From Chloroflexota bacterium (GTDB lineage Bacteria > Chloroflexota > Limnocylindria > Limnocylindrales > CSP1-4), in contig PMBR01000081.1 in the NCBI GenBank assembly GCA_003152995.1, positions 1,284 to 43,856 on the forward strand: DNA of 42,573 bases, written 5' to 3'. Every line of letters starts with the position of its first letter. Positions within the stretch are counted from its first letter, which is position 1. The notes beneath the pieces were generated by a model. That model saw only the letters and a program-made list of their open reading frames with translations, was not told where the DNA came from and searched no databases. Below, piece after piece: positions 31,331 through 39,496 of the stretch. A program made the position numbers and the translations under genes.

Positions 31331-33013
31331 ATGCCATACGCCGACACGGCGGCGACCGTTCGATCCTGGGCGGAAGACCGCGCCATCGCGGTGTGGACCC
31401 TGTTCGCTGGCGACCTGCCGCCGGTTGCCACAGCTACGCTCGCATGCGAATTGGAGCGGGTCCGGAAGGACGGCGCGACGGTGGTCGTCGTCATCCCGGA
31501 CGAGGTGGGGCCGACCACGGTGGAGCGCCGCCTGGCGGACATCGTGGTGCGTGGGCCGCTGGCGCCCTCTCCCTTCGGGCTCCTGGTGGCGCTGGCGGCA
31601 GCCGACATCCCCGACGTCCGCCGCCTGGGCTTGATAGGCGGTTCTCGCCACACTCTGGAAGCCGGCTTGCGGGCCGGCGCCGGAGCCGTCATCGGGATCG
31701 CGTCTCATGGCCACGCGAGCCGCGCCGAGTTGCTCCGCGGTCAACCGGACCGGATCGTCGAGGCGTCCGAATTCGCGGCTCTCGACGCATCGCTATACGG
31801 TTGCGGCAGGTCCCACCGCGAGCGCGTGCTGCTCAATCCCGGACCCGCTGTGGTCACCGATCGGATCCATCGCGCCGTCGCCGGACCGGACCTCTGCCAC
31901 CGCGAACCCGAGTACTCGGAGATCTTCGCCCGCGTGAGGGATAAGCTCTTCACCGTGGCCGGCGTCGGGGGGGATTGGAATCTGGCTCTGCTCGCCGGAT
32001 CCGGGACCGCGGCGATGGAGGCGATGGTCGGGGCTTCGGTCCGCGAGGGCCGCCGCCTGCTGGTGTGTCGCAACGGCGTCTACGGCGACCGCCTGGCCAC
32101 GATCGCGGAGCGATTGGGAATCCAGGTCACGGCCGTTCGAGCGCCCGAGACCGAACCGATCGATCCGGACGAAGTGGCCGCCGCGCTGGACGCCGATCCG
32201 ACAATCGACGCCGTCGCGGTCGTCCATCACGAAACGACGACCGGCCTGCTAAACCCCGTGCACGAGATCGCCGCACTGGCCGGAGCCCGCAACGTGCGTG
32301 TGGCCGTGGATGCCATCAGCTCGCTCGGCGCAGAGGAACTGCGGCTGGCCGGGACCGGGATCGACTTCGTTGCGTGCACCTCCAACAAGTGCCTCCACGG
32401 CCTGCCCGGTACCGCTTTCGTACTGCTTTCTCCGGCCGGCTCGGTGCGTGCATACGAGGCGCCGCGGCGGTCGCTGTATCTCGACATACCCGGCTATCTG
32501 GAAGCCCAGCGCAAGTCGAGCGTTCCGTTCACTCCCGCGGTGCCGGCTGTCTACGGCCTCGAAGCCGCCCTCGAGGAGCTTCTCGACCAGGGCATAGTGG
32601 AGCGACGCGCGGCCTACCGAGACCGCGTCGCCTTCCTCGATCGGGCGTTCGAGAAGATGGGCCTGGAACCGACGGTCTCCGCTCCCAACCGGTCGTCCTC
32701 GGTGCGCAGCTTGCGACTCCCCGACGGCGTCGACTACGGCCTTCTCCACGATGCCGTCAAGCGCGACGGCTATGTCATCTACTCCGGCCTTGGCCAGGCG
32801 GCCGCCACGACCTTCCGAGTGTGCACTCTAGGCGCGCTCGAGCTCGAGGTCCTGGGCGACTTCGTCGATTCGCTCGGACGGGCGCTGGCCGAGGCGAGAC
32901 TCTCGGGTGTGGCGGCTAGATTGACCAAGCCACCCCACGAGAGCACCGACCCTTCCGCCGCGGAGTTGGCGCCTACGGGGACCGGGAGCCGGCACCATAG
33001 GGCATCTCGATGA
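31331..33013 (+). CDS. phnW: 2-aminoethylphosphonate-pyruvate transaminase with degenerate HAD N-terminal domain
   Basis: PhnW converts 2-aminoethylphosphonate and pyruvate to phosphonoacetaldehyde and alanine. The 560-residue product is about 190 longer than usual. Residues about 166-535 are the class V aminotransferase domain: LLNPGPAVVTDRI, LLAGSGTAAMEAM, VHHETTTGLLNPV, AVDAISSLGAEEL, and the PLP lysine K353 in CTSNKCLHGLPG. Residues 1-160 resemble the second half of a HAD hydrolase (LERVRKDGATVVVVIPD, PLAPSPFGLLVAL, GGSRHTLEAGLRAGAGAVIGI). The nucleophile motif is absent and the Lys and Asp of motifs III and IV are replaced. ATG 31331 is chosen because upstream extension would cross the PHO box. 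It overlaps phnX by 4 bp. Confidence 0.93.
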   Translation: MPYADTAATVRSWAEDRAIAVWTLFAGDLPPVATATLACELERVRKDGATVVVVIPDEVGPTTVERRLADIVVRGPLAPSPFGLLVALAAADIPDVRRLGLIGGSRHTLEAGLRAGAGAVIGIASHGHASRAELLRGQPDRIVEASEFAALDASLYGCGRSHRERVLLNPGPAVVTDRIHRAVAGPDLCHREPEYSEIFARVRDKLFTVAGVGGDWNLALLAGSGTAAMEAMVGASVREGRRLLVCRNGVYGDRLATIAERLGIQVTAVRAPETEPIDPDEVAAALDADPTIDAVAVVHHETTTGLLNPVHEIAALAGARNVRVAVDAISSLGAEELRLAGTGIDFVACTSNKCLHGLPGTAFVLLSPAGSVRAYEAPRRSLYLDIPGYLEAQRKSSVPFTPAVPAVYGLEAALEELLDQGIVERRAAYRDRVAFLDRAFEKMGLEPTVSAPNRSSSVRSLRLPDGVDYGLLHDAVKRDGYVIYSGLGQAAATTFRVCTLGALELEVLGDFVDSLGRALAEARLSGVAARLTKPPHESTDPSAAELAPTGTGSRHHRASR

Positions 33014-33840
33014 CCGCGACCGAACCGCGCGCTTCTTGCCGGCGACTGCGCGCCGTCATCCTCGACTGGGCGGGCACGACCCAGGACCACGGCTCCCTGG
33101 CGCCGGTGGGAGCTTTCGTCCGGGCCTTCGGGGAGTTCGGGGTCTCGATCACGATGGCCCAGGCGCGAGGGCCTATGGGCATCTACAAGCTCGATCACAT
33201 CCGCGCGATTGCGGCCGAACCCGCGGTGGCAGATGAATGGCGGCGCGTGCACGGGGCGCCGTGTGAGGAAGCCGACGTCCAGGCGATCTACCGGGCCCTT
33301 GTCCCGATCCAGGAGGCCGTCCTCCCTCAGTTCTGCGATCTGATTTCGGGCACCGTCGAGGCTGTCTCAGAGGTACGAGCCCGCGGCTACCGCATCGGAT
33401 CGACGACCGGTTATCCCAGGAGCGTCGGCGAGATTGCCGCCCGGGAGGCCGCCAGACGCGGGTACGAGCCCGACACGATGGTCTGCGCGGACGAGGTGCC
33501 GGCCGGACGGCCCGAGCCGTGGATGCTGCTGCGAGCCATGGAGACGCTGCGGGCCTTCCCGCCCTGCGCAGTGGTCAAGGTCGGCGACACCCGGGCTGAC
33601 ATCGACGAAGGCATCAACGCCGGCACCTGGACGGTGGGCGTGACACGGACCGGGACCTATGTCGGACTCGCAGCGGACGAGCTGGCGACCCTCACCGCCG
33701 CAGACAGGGCCGGGCGAATCCGCGAGGCGGCGGAGATCCTGCGAGGCCAGGGGGCCCACTACCTGGTCGAGTCGATAGCCGAGTTGCCGCCGGTGCTCGA
33801 CGACATCGAGATCCGGCTGGCCCTGGGCGACCGGCCGTAG
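33010..33840 (+). CDS. phnX: Phosphonoacetaldehyde hydrolase
   Basis: PhnX cleaves the C-P bond of phosphonoacetaldehyde to acetaldehyde and phosphate, finishing the pathway begun by PhnW. It has 276 residues of HAD fold. The nucleophile is D19 in ILDWAGTTQD, the Schiff-base lysine is K60 in GPMGIYKLDHIR, motif II is GSTTGYPRS, motif III lies in AGRPEPWMLLRAME, and motif IV is VKVGDTRADIDEGINAG. ATG 33010 overlaps the phnW stop (ATGA), so the two are made together. Confidence 0.96.
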   Translation: MTATEPRASCRRLRAVILDWAGTTQDHGSLAPVGAFVRAFGEFGVSITMAQARGPMGIYKLDHIRAIAAEPAVADEWRRVHGAPCEEADVQAIYRALVPIQEAVLPQFCDLISGTVEAVSEVRARGYRIGSTTGYPRSVGEIAAREAARRGYEPDTMVCADEVPAGRPEPWMLLRAMETLRAFPPCAVVKVGDTRADIDEGINAGTWTVGVTRTGTYVGLAADELATLTAADRAGRIREAAEILRGQGAHYLVESIAELPPVLDDIEIRLALGDRP

Positions 33841-33931
33841 GAAGCTCGGGCCCGAGCGTGTGTTCGATGCGCCACTCACGCCTGGACCCGCGCATGGCCG
33901 TGGACCCGAGCCGGGACGGCAGGCGAATGGA

Positions 33932-34141
33932 TCAGCCGAACCAGTGGTCGAGCTCGGTCGCCGGCGGCCTGCCGAGCGCCGATACTGACTCCTGCGCCAG
34001 CTCCCGGTAGATTGCGGCGAACCAGTCGTCGCCCTCGGGATCTATCCAATCGCTGACCACACCGATCCCCGCGAAGCCGCGCTCTGTGGGACCCGGTTCC
34101 TGTGGGAGAGAGGCAGCCGGCTCGAGAACCGCAACGTTCAT
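33932..34141 (-). CDS. 69-residue hypothetical protein at the end of the phosphonate transport operon
   Basis: A small acidic protein, MNVAVLEPAASL at the start, then GIGVVSDWIDPEGDDWFAAIYREL and a tail ending ELDHWFG. It has no signal peptide, membrane helix or Cys. The start is strongly supported by AAAGGAGG about 7 nt before the ATG, the best ribosome binding site in this part of the window. It lies 85 bp downstream of the PHP gene on the same strand and is probably the last gene of the six-gene operon starting at 39496. I do not recognise the family. Confidence 0.65.
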   Translation of the reverse strand: MNVAVLEPAASLPQEPGPTERGFAGIGVVSDWIDPEGDDWFAAIYRELAQESVSALGRPPATELDHWFG

Positions 34142-34226
34142 CTCGCGACCTCCTTTGTTCGTGCTCGTCAGACCGGGGATTCCTCGATGAGACCCGGGTC
34201 GACGCACCGGACCTCTCCGAGCAAAC

Positions 34227-35162
34227 TCAGCCCAACCAGATCGGGTTTGTCCAGGCCCGCTTCCCCAGTGCGTCCACGATCGTGATTCGAAGGTAGGAGC
34301 CAACGAGCGGATCCACCTCGAAGCTCCCATTGCGGAATACGGCCAGCGGCACCCGGGTCCGGGTGAGATCGATGCCGTAGCGGCACTCATACCGTTCGCC
34401 GCCGCCCGAGACGATGACCTTCATCACCGGCGAGCTCGACACGACCACTTCGTCCCCGTCGATCGCCACGTCGAGCAGCTTGGGACCTTCGGTGGCGTAG
34501 AAATGTCCCGCCCGGAGAGCCTCCACCAGCGCCCGCGGATCGTTCTCTTCGGCCCGCACTTCCACCCATCCGAGACCATGATCCGGATACTCCGGATACT
34601 CGAAATGGGCGTCATCGGTCGCGCACGAGTCGATGCGCCGGCCACGCGAAATGAGCACGTCCAGGATGTGGCCGCTGTCTCCCATTTCGTACGCCAGCGC
34701 GGATGCCCCGTTGTAAATCTCGAGAGCGTGGGCCGCGTCGACGCTCTCGACGTCTTCTACCGTCAGGCCGTAATAGGCAGGGTGGGCCACGATCACGAAT
34801 GCGCCGCTCGCCGCCGCTCGCGCCGCCATCTGCGGCCCGGTCTCCCCCGGCTCGGACGGGGCAAAGTCGAGCGGGAGGCCGGCCGCGACGATGTGCCACA
34901 GGTTTCCGACCTGAGTGCGAGGGGCGTGCAGTTCGGCTCCTATCAGGGTTGTGAAGCCGCCGCTTCGAAACGATACGGTGTCCGTGATCGGATGGCCGTA
35001 CCGCGGCACGAAATGGTCGGTCAGGGCGACGAAGTCGTACCCGTTGTCGCGGTACCAGGCGACCGTCTCGGCCGGGTCGACGTGGCCATCGGAACGCGTC
35101 GAATGGGTGTGGAGGTTGCCGCGCCAGAATCGGCCGGGTTTCGCGAAGGGCAGTCGGTTCAC
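34227..35162 (-). CDS. PHP-domain metal-dependent phosphoesterase
   Basis: A 311-residue protein with the PHP (polymerase and histidinol phosphatase) domain. Metal ligands are visible in order: NLHTHSTRSDG, VALTDH, GAELHAP, IVAHPAYYG and ATDDAHF. The last 90 residues form a beta-rich tail (VEVRAEENDPRALVEALRAGHFYATEGP and on), common in CehA/McbA-like PHP proteins. The GTG at 35162 has GAGGAG upstream. It follows the phosphonate ABC transporter genes closely (38 bp), so its substrate may be an imported or derived phosphoester. PHP enzymes such as PhnPP act on phosphonate-pathway intermediates elsewhere, but the identity here is open. Confidence 0.88.
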   Translation of the reverse strand: MNRLPFAKPGRFWRGNLHTHSTRSDGHVDPAETVAWYRDNGYDFVALTDHFVPRYGHPITDTVSFRSGGFTTLIGAELHAPRTQVGNLWHIVAAGLPLDFAPSEPGETGPQMAARAAASGAFVIVAHPAYYGLTVEDVESVDAAHALEIYNGASALAYEMGDSGHILDVLISRGRRIDSCATDDAHFEYPEYPDHGLGWVEVRAEENDPRALVEALRAGHFYATEGPKLLDVAIDGDEVVVSSSPVMKVIVSGGGERYECRYGIDLTRTRVPLAVFRNGSFEVDPLVGSYLRITIVDALGKRAWTNPIWLG

Positions 35163-35200
35163 GGGGCTCCTCTCGTGAGTTCGATCGTCGCGGGCACAGA

Positions 35201-36373
35201 TCAGACCCCTGGCGGCGTGGTTGGCGTCGCCGGCGTGGTTGGCGTCTGACGCGCCGCCTCGGCAGCGGATCGACCGGCGATCACGCGGCTCGCTTCGACC
35301 GGGACCCTGACCGCAAGCTCGCTCCCGGCCGGCCAGCGTCCGGCACTCGCGCTGGGAACGTCCACCGCAATCCGCCGGGTCGGCGGCAGCGCGGGTCCCT
35401 CCCCGGCGCCGGCCGGGAACTCGCGGATGAGGAGCCTCGTCGTGGCCCCGAGAAACGTCTGCACCTCCACCTGCCCGGTCAGGGTCAGGTCGCCGTTCAG
35501 CGACCCGTTCGTCGCCGACAGCGGTTCGAGCGACTCCGGTCGGACCAGCAGGAGCGCAAGCTCCCCGTCCGCGAGCCCGGCGGCCCCCGGAGCCGTTACG
35601 CGGTGTCCCCGCCGTTCGACGAGCCCCTGCGCCCCCGACACGATTCGCACAGGGATCTCGTTCATCGCGCCGATGAAGCCGGCCGTGAACGCGGATCGCG
35701 GTTCGGCGTAGACCTGCGCAGGCGTGCCGACCTCCTCAATCGCTCCGCGGTTCATGACCACCACACGGTCGCTGATCGACAGCGCCTCGGATTGGTCGTG
35801 CGTGACCAGGATCGTCGTGATGCCCAGTTGAGTCACCATCCGGCGGATCTCGGTGCGCAGCTCCTCACGAACCTTGGCGTCCACGGCGCTGAGCGGCTCA
35901 TCGAGCAGCAGCACTCCCGGCTGGATCGCGACGGCCCGCGCCAGAGCGACCCGCTGCTGCTGGCCACCAGACATCTGGTGTGGGTAGCTCCCGGCCACGT
36001 GGGCCAGCCCGAAGAGCTCGAGCAGCTCGGCGACCCTGGCTCGCCTGTCGGCGAGAGGGCGCTTGCGAACAGCGAGGCCGAACTCGACGTTTTCGGTGGC
36101 CGTCATGTTCGGGAAGAGGGCGTATCCCTGGAAGACCATTCCCATCCCGCGTTTGTTGGTGGGGATCTCGGTCATGTCGACGCCGTCAACCACGACAGAG
36201 CCGCTATCGGGCGCCTCGAAGCCCGCTGTCATGCGGAGCGTCGTCGTCTTGCCGCACCCCGACGGGCCGAGGAACGAGACGAGTTCGCCGTCATCGACGG
36301 TGAGGTTGAAGTCGCTGACCGCAACCTGATCGCCGAAGCGTTTGGTGACGTTGACCAGTTCGAGACGAGACAT
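35201..36373 (-). CDS. phnT: 2-aminoethylphosphonate-type ABC transporter ATP-binding protein
   Basis: A 390-residue ATPase of the PotA/FbpC/PhnT class. Walker A is GPSGCGKTT, the Q-loop region is GMVFQGYALFPNMTATENV, the signature is MSGGQQQR, Walker B is VLLLDEPLSAVDAK, and the H-loop is VTHDQSEA. A C-terminal TOBE-like regulatory domain of about 130 residues follows. The last residues are a Thr/Pro repeat (TPTTPATPTTPP). The context with phnW and phnX supports a phosphonate substrate, although spermidine, iron and thiosulfate importers share the same ATPase type. ATG 36373 lies 22 bp after the permease stop. Confidence 0.9.
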   Translation of the reverse strand: MSRLELVNVTKRFGDQVAVSDFNLTVDDGELVSFLGPSGCGKTTTLRMTAGFEAPDSGSVVVDGVDMTEIPTNKRGMGMVFQGYALFPNMTATENVEFGLAVRKRPLADRRARVAELLELFGLAHVAGSYPHQMSGGQQQRVALARAVAIQPGVLLLDEPLSAVDAKVREELRTEIRRMVTQLGITTILVTHDQSEALSISDRVVVMNRGAIEEVGTPAQVYAEPRSAFTAGFIGAMNEIPVRIVSGAQGLVERRGHRVTAPGAAGLADGELALLLVRPESLEPLSATNGSLNGDLTLTGQVEVQTFLGATTRLLIREFPAGAGEGPALPPTRRIAVDVPSASAGRWPAGSELAVRVPVEASRVIAGRSAAEAARQTPTTPATPTTPPGV

Positions 36374-36394
36374 GCCGATCGTGACCTCACCGTG

Positions 36395-37288
36395 CTACAT
36401 GGGGCCGCCGCGGACGATCTGAGTGCCGGGGGCTCTGCGGGCGACGACGGCCAGGGCGATCACGCCGGCCCACGTGATCACAAAGCTGACGATGACAAGC
36501 GCTTCCCCCTCGCGTGGCTGGTAGCCGTTGATGTTGAGGAGGTACACGGGGAAGGTTGGGTACCCGAGCAGAGCGGCGAGCGTGAACTCGCCCATCGCCG
36601 TAGTAAATGCCAGCAGCGCTCCCGAGACCAGGCCGAGCGAGATGGACGGCACGATGACCCGCAGGAATGTGCGCATCTGACCGGCGCCGAGGCTTGCCGA
36701 CGCCTCGGTCAGGGTTCGAACGTCCACCGCACGCAGAGCGTTGTCGACGGCGCGAAAGACGAACGGCAGCGTGAGGACGAAGTAGCCACCCATGAGCAGG
36801 ACCGGCGCCCATGACGAGGCGATCAGGTTCACGGGTGAGTTGATGCCGTACGTCGATTCGAGCCCGACCGCCAGGATGATCGGCGGGATGACGAACGGCA
36901 GGATCGTCAGGAATTCGATCGTGGAGCGCAGGCGCTGGAACCGCAGTTCCACCAGATACGCCGTCGGAGCGACCACTATCAAGGCAAGGAGCGTCGTCGC
37001 GATCGAGTACATCAGACTGAGCTGAAGCGAGGTCTGGAAGCCGTCATCGGCAAGGCCGTCCCACAACGGCTGCAGAGTGAAGTGCTTCCCTGTCGAGAAG
37101 CCAAAGACAGCGGTCGCATAGAGCGGCAGGAGGAAGTAGACCACCGCCACCATCAACACAACCGCCGCCCAGGCCGGGGTCCGGCGAGCGCGTCCCGTTC
37201 GCCGCGAAGCTCTCTCCCTGGCGCGGGCTCCGGGGAGGATGGCGATTGCCTCTTCGGTCGCTTCGCCGGTGATCGACGGGTTGCTCAT
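36395..37288 (-). CDS. phnV: ABC transporter permease, phosphonate-type (PhnV-like)
   Basis: A 297-residue permease with six helices after a basic N-terminus of about 40. The EAA loop reads VDVRTLTEASASLGAGQMRTFLRVIVPSISLG. The end is short and basic. ATG 37288 has GAGGAGG at the right spacing, and this site contains the stop of the preceding permease gene, so translation is coupled. It pairs with the permease at 37299-38195. Confidence 0.9.
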   Translation of the reverse strand: MSNPSITGEATEEAIAILPGARARERASRRTGRARRTPAWAAVVLMVAVVYFLLPLYATAVFGFSTGKHFTLQPLWDGLADDGFQTSLQLSLMYSIATTLLALIVVAPTAYLVELRFQRLRSTIEFLTILPFVIPPIILAVGLESTYGINSPVNLIASSWAPVLLMGGYFVLTLPFVFRAVDNALRAVDVRTLTEASASLGAGQMRTFLRVIVPSISLGLVSGALLAFTTAMGEFTLAALLGYPTFPVYLLNINGYQPREGEALVIVSFVITWAGVIALAVVARRAPGTQIVRGGPM

Positions 37289-37298
37289 GCCGTCCTCC

Positions 37299-38195
37299 TC
37301 ACCGTGCCAGCCAACGCGTAGATCGGCGCTCCAGGATGGCCCGGCTGCCGATGCAGATGGCCATGATCACGGCCAGCCCGATTGCCAGCGCATCCGCGAC
37401 GCCCAGGTTGTGACTGACGTCCCCGTTGGTGAGATTCGAAATCTCGATCGGCACGAGGGACACGAACCCGGTTGTCAATCCGTAGGCGGTCGCGTAGGCG
37501 CCGAAGGCGTTCGCGTAAAGGAGCAGCAGCGACGAGATGAACGGCGTCATAAGGATCGGGATGGCGACCGAGCGCAAGTATTGCCAGCGGCTCGCGCCCA
37601 GGATCTCTGCGGCCTCGCGCCAGGACGGCTTCATCGCCTGAAGCGGCGGAAGCATCACCAGCACCATCAGCGGGATCTCCCAGTAGGCGTAGACGACTAT
37701 CAGGCCCATTAGCGAGCGGAGCCTGAAGCCGCCTTCATTGATGTCAATCCCGTTGTTCTTCAGGGCCACGGTGATCAGGCCGTTGAGGCCGAGGGTCGCT
37801 CCGAACGCGAAGGCCAGCGGTACACCGGCGAAGTTGGCCGCGACGCTGCTGAAGGTGGTGGCGATCTCCTGGACGATGGGGCGGCGCGAAGACACGATGG
37901 CCTGGGCGATCAGCAACCCGACGACGCTCCCCAAAATCGTCGCGGCCAGCGACAACTCCAGCGAGTTGCGGAAGGGCACGAGGTCCAGCGGGTCGCCCAG
38001 GTACGAGTAGTTGGACAGGGTGAACGCGCCCGTGTTGCTGTCATGGAAGCTGCCCCAGACCAGCGCAACGGTAGGCACGAGCAGGAAGGCCCCGACGAGG
38101 ATGGCGAACGGGATCAAGGCAAAGGCGGCGCGCCCACCACGTCGTCTAGTCGCGATGGGCGCGCCAGCGAGAGGACCGTCGGTCGGAGAACGCAT
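37299..38195 (-). CDS. phnU: ABC transporter permease, phosphonate-type (PhnU-like)
   Basis: A 298-residue permease with six helices. FALIPFAILVGAFLLVPTVALVWGSF is the first, and the EAA loop is MKPSWREAAEILGASRWQYLRSVAIPILMTP. The ATG at 38195 has GGAG 7 nt upstream. The open frame extends to 38837 but that part is antisense-type translation of the binding-protein gene. It is 29 bp after that gene's stop. Confidence 0.9.
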   Translation of the reverse strand: MRSPTDGPLAGAPIATRRRGGRAAFALIPFAILVGAFLLVPTVALVWGSFHDSNTGAFTLSNYSYLGDPLDLVPFRNSLELSLAATILGSVVGLLIAQAIVSSRRPIVQEIATTFSSVAANFAGVPLAFAFGATLGLNGLITVALKNNGIDINEGGFRLRSLMGLIVVYAYWEIPLMVLVMLPPLQAMKPSWREAAEILGASRWQYLRSVAIPILMTPFISSLLLLYANAFGAYATAYGLTTGFVSLVPIEISNLTNGDVSHNLGVADALAIGLAVIMAICIGSRAILERRSTRWLAR

Positions 38196-38224
38196 CGTCG
38201 CGCTCCGAGTCGTGCTCTTCGCCG

Positions 38225-39496
38225 CTAGGAGTTGACGACGATCTTCCAGCCGGTTCCAAGAATGGTCTTGGCGGCCGTGATCTTCGCGATGTCGGTGACG
38301 ATCGTGACCTTCTTGTAGAGGTCGGCCGACGGGAGCTTGGCTGCCAGGTCCGCGGGGATCTTGCCGGCAGCGGTGAGGGCGTCGAACCGGATCGGGTGCG
38401 CGTACCCCTTGAGGAAGAGGAGCTGCGCGGCGTCGCTGTAGATGAGTTCCTGCCAGAGCTTCGCGGCGTTCGGATGAGGCGCCTTGGCGGCGATGATGTC
38501 CGCATACGGGCTCGCGAGCGACCCGGAGGACGGGATCGTGACCGTGATGTTGGGAGCCCCGGCAGCCTTGTCGCGGACGGCCAGACCGAGGTAATCCCAC
38601 TTGATCGCGATCTTGACTTCGCCGCTGAGGATGTTCGCGTCGCTCGCACGAGCAGCGGTCAGGTTGCCCGACTGCTGAAGCTGGTTGAAGAAGTCGATAC
38701 CGGGCTGGATGTTGTCGATACCGCCGCCATTGGCGATGGCCGCCGACCACACGGCGAAGAAGGAGTCGTTTGCCTTGGTGGGGTCGCCGTCGATGCCGAC
38801 CGCGTTCTTCAGGGACGGATCGAGCAGATCCTTCCAATCGTTGATCGGGATCTTGACCGCGTCGGTATTGACGGCGAAGGCCTGGGCGCCCCAGTAGTTG
38901 CAGGCCCAGTACCCGTCGGCGTCCTTCGCGGTGTCGGGGATGTCCGCCCAGTAAGAGTTCTTATAGGGCGCGGACAACCCGTCCGTCTTCGCCTGCACGG
39001 CAAAGGAAATACCCACGTCGCCGACGTCCGGCTTGCCCGTGTTCTTGATCGAGTCCAGTTCCTGGCCCGAGCTGTATTCGCCTTCGGTCGAGGTGCCGTT
39101 GATCGTGATCCCGTAGTTCTGCTTCCAGAGGTCGAAGATCGCCTGGTAGTTGACCCATTCGGGCGGAATGCCCGTCTGGTAGAGGCTGCCCTCACCCTTG
39201 GCGGCCGCAATGAGAGCCGTCGGGTCGAAGGTCGCGGCTGCCAGGGTGGCAGCTGCCGACGCGGTGGCCGGGACGGCGGTGGCCGGAGCCAGAGTGGCCG
39301 GCGCCATGGTGGCCGGCGCCAGGGTGGCCGGCGACGGAGTGGCAGCACTGCTGCAGGCGGCGACAATCACGCCGATCGCCGGCAGGCTGAGCCCCAGACC
39401 AATCAGTCCCTTGAGGAATCGGCGGCGGTCGATCTGACCCGCAGTGAAGGCACCGCTGAGCTCGTCGATCCGCGAAAGCAATGGGTCGTTCGCCAC
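38225..39496 (-). CDS. phnS: ABC transporter substrate-binding lipoprotein, Tat signal (PhnS-like)
   Basis: A 423-residue extracellular binding protein. It carries a twin-arginine signal (RRRFLKG at 24-30) and a lipobox ending in Cys48 (VAAC), so it is folded before export and then anchored as a lipoprotein. Residues about 50-85 are a Pro/Ala/Thr linker with PAT(L/M)A repeats. The rest is a type II solute-binding fold (iron/AEP/spermidine class) with SPYADIIAAKAPHPNAAKLWQ. The GTG at 39496 follows TAGGAGG at good spacing. It is first in the operon and lies behind a PHO box. The substrate 2-aminoethylphosphonate is inferred from phnW-phnX. Confidence 0.9.
   Translation of the reverse strand: MANDPLLSRIDELSGAFTAGQIDRRRFLKGLIGLGLSLPAIGVIVAACSSAATPSPATLAPATMAPATLAPATAVPATASAAATLAAATFDPTALIAAAKGEGSLYQTGIPPEWVNYQAIFDLWKQNYGITINGTSTEGEYSSGQELDSIKNTGKPDVGDVGISFAVQAKTDGLSAPYKNSYWADIPDTAKDADGYWACNYWGAQAFAVNTDAVKIPINDWKDLLDPSLKNAVGIDGDPTKANDSFFAVWSAAIANGGGIDNIQPGIDFFNQLQQSGNLTAARASDANILSGEVKIAIKWDYLGLAVRDKAAGAPNITVTIPSSGSLASPYADIIAAKAPHPNAAKLWQELIYSDAAQLLFLKGYAHPIRFDALTAAGKIPADLAAKLPSADLYKKVTIVTDIAKITAAKTILGTGWKIVVNS
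39264..39338. repeat. 15-bp tandem repeat in the binding-protein linker
   Basis: Five 15-bp units begin at 39264, 39279, 39294, 39309 and 39324. The type unit is GTGGCCGGCGCCATG on the plus strand, with one to five changes between units. They encode the PAT(L/M)A linker between the lipid anchor and the binding domain. Confidence 0.75.

Noticed and set aside
33844-33857. Perfect 14-bp palindrome GCTCGGGCCCGAGC between phnX and the small gene
   Set aside because: It has no loop and no T-run, so it is not a usual terminator. One such palindrome is expected by chance in GC-rich DNA of this length.
38196-38837. An N-terminal extension of the phnU frame into phnS
   Set aside because: The extension is an alternative-frame reading of the binding-protein gene. 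The permease begins at 38195 with a ribosome binding site.
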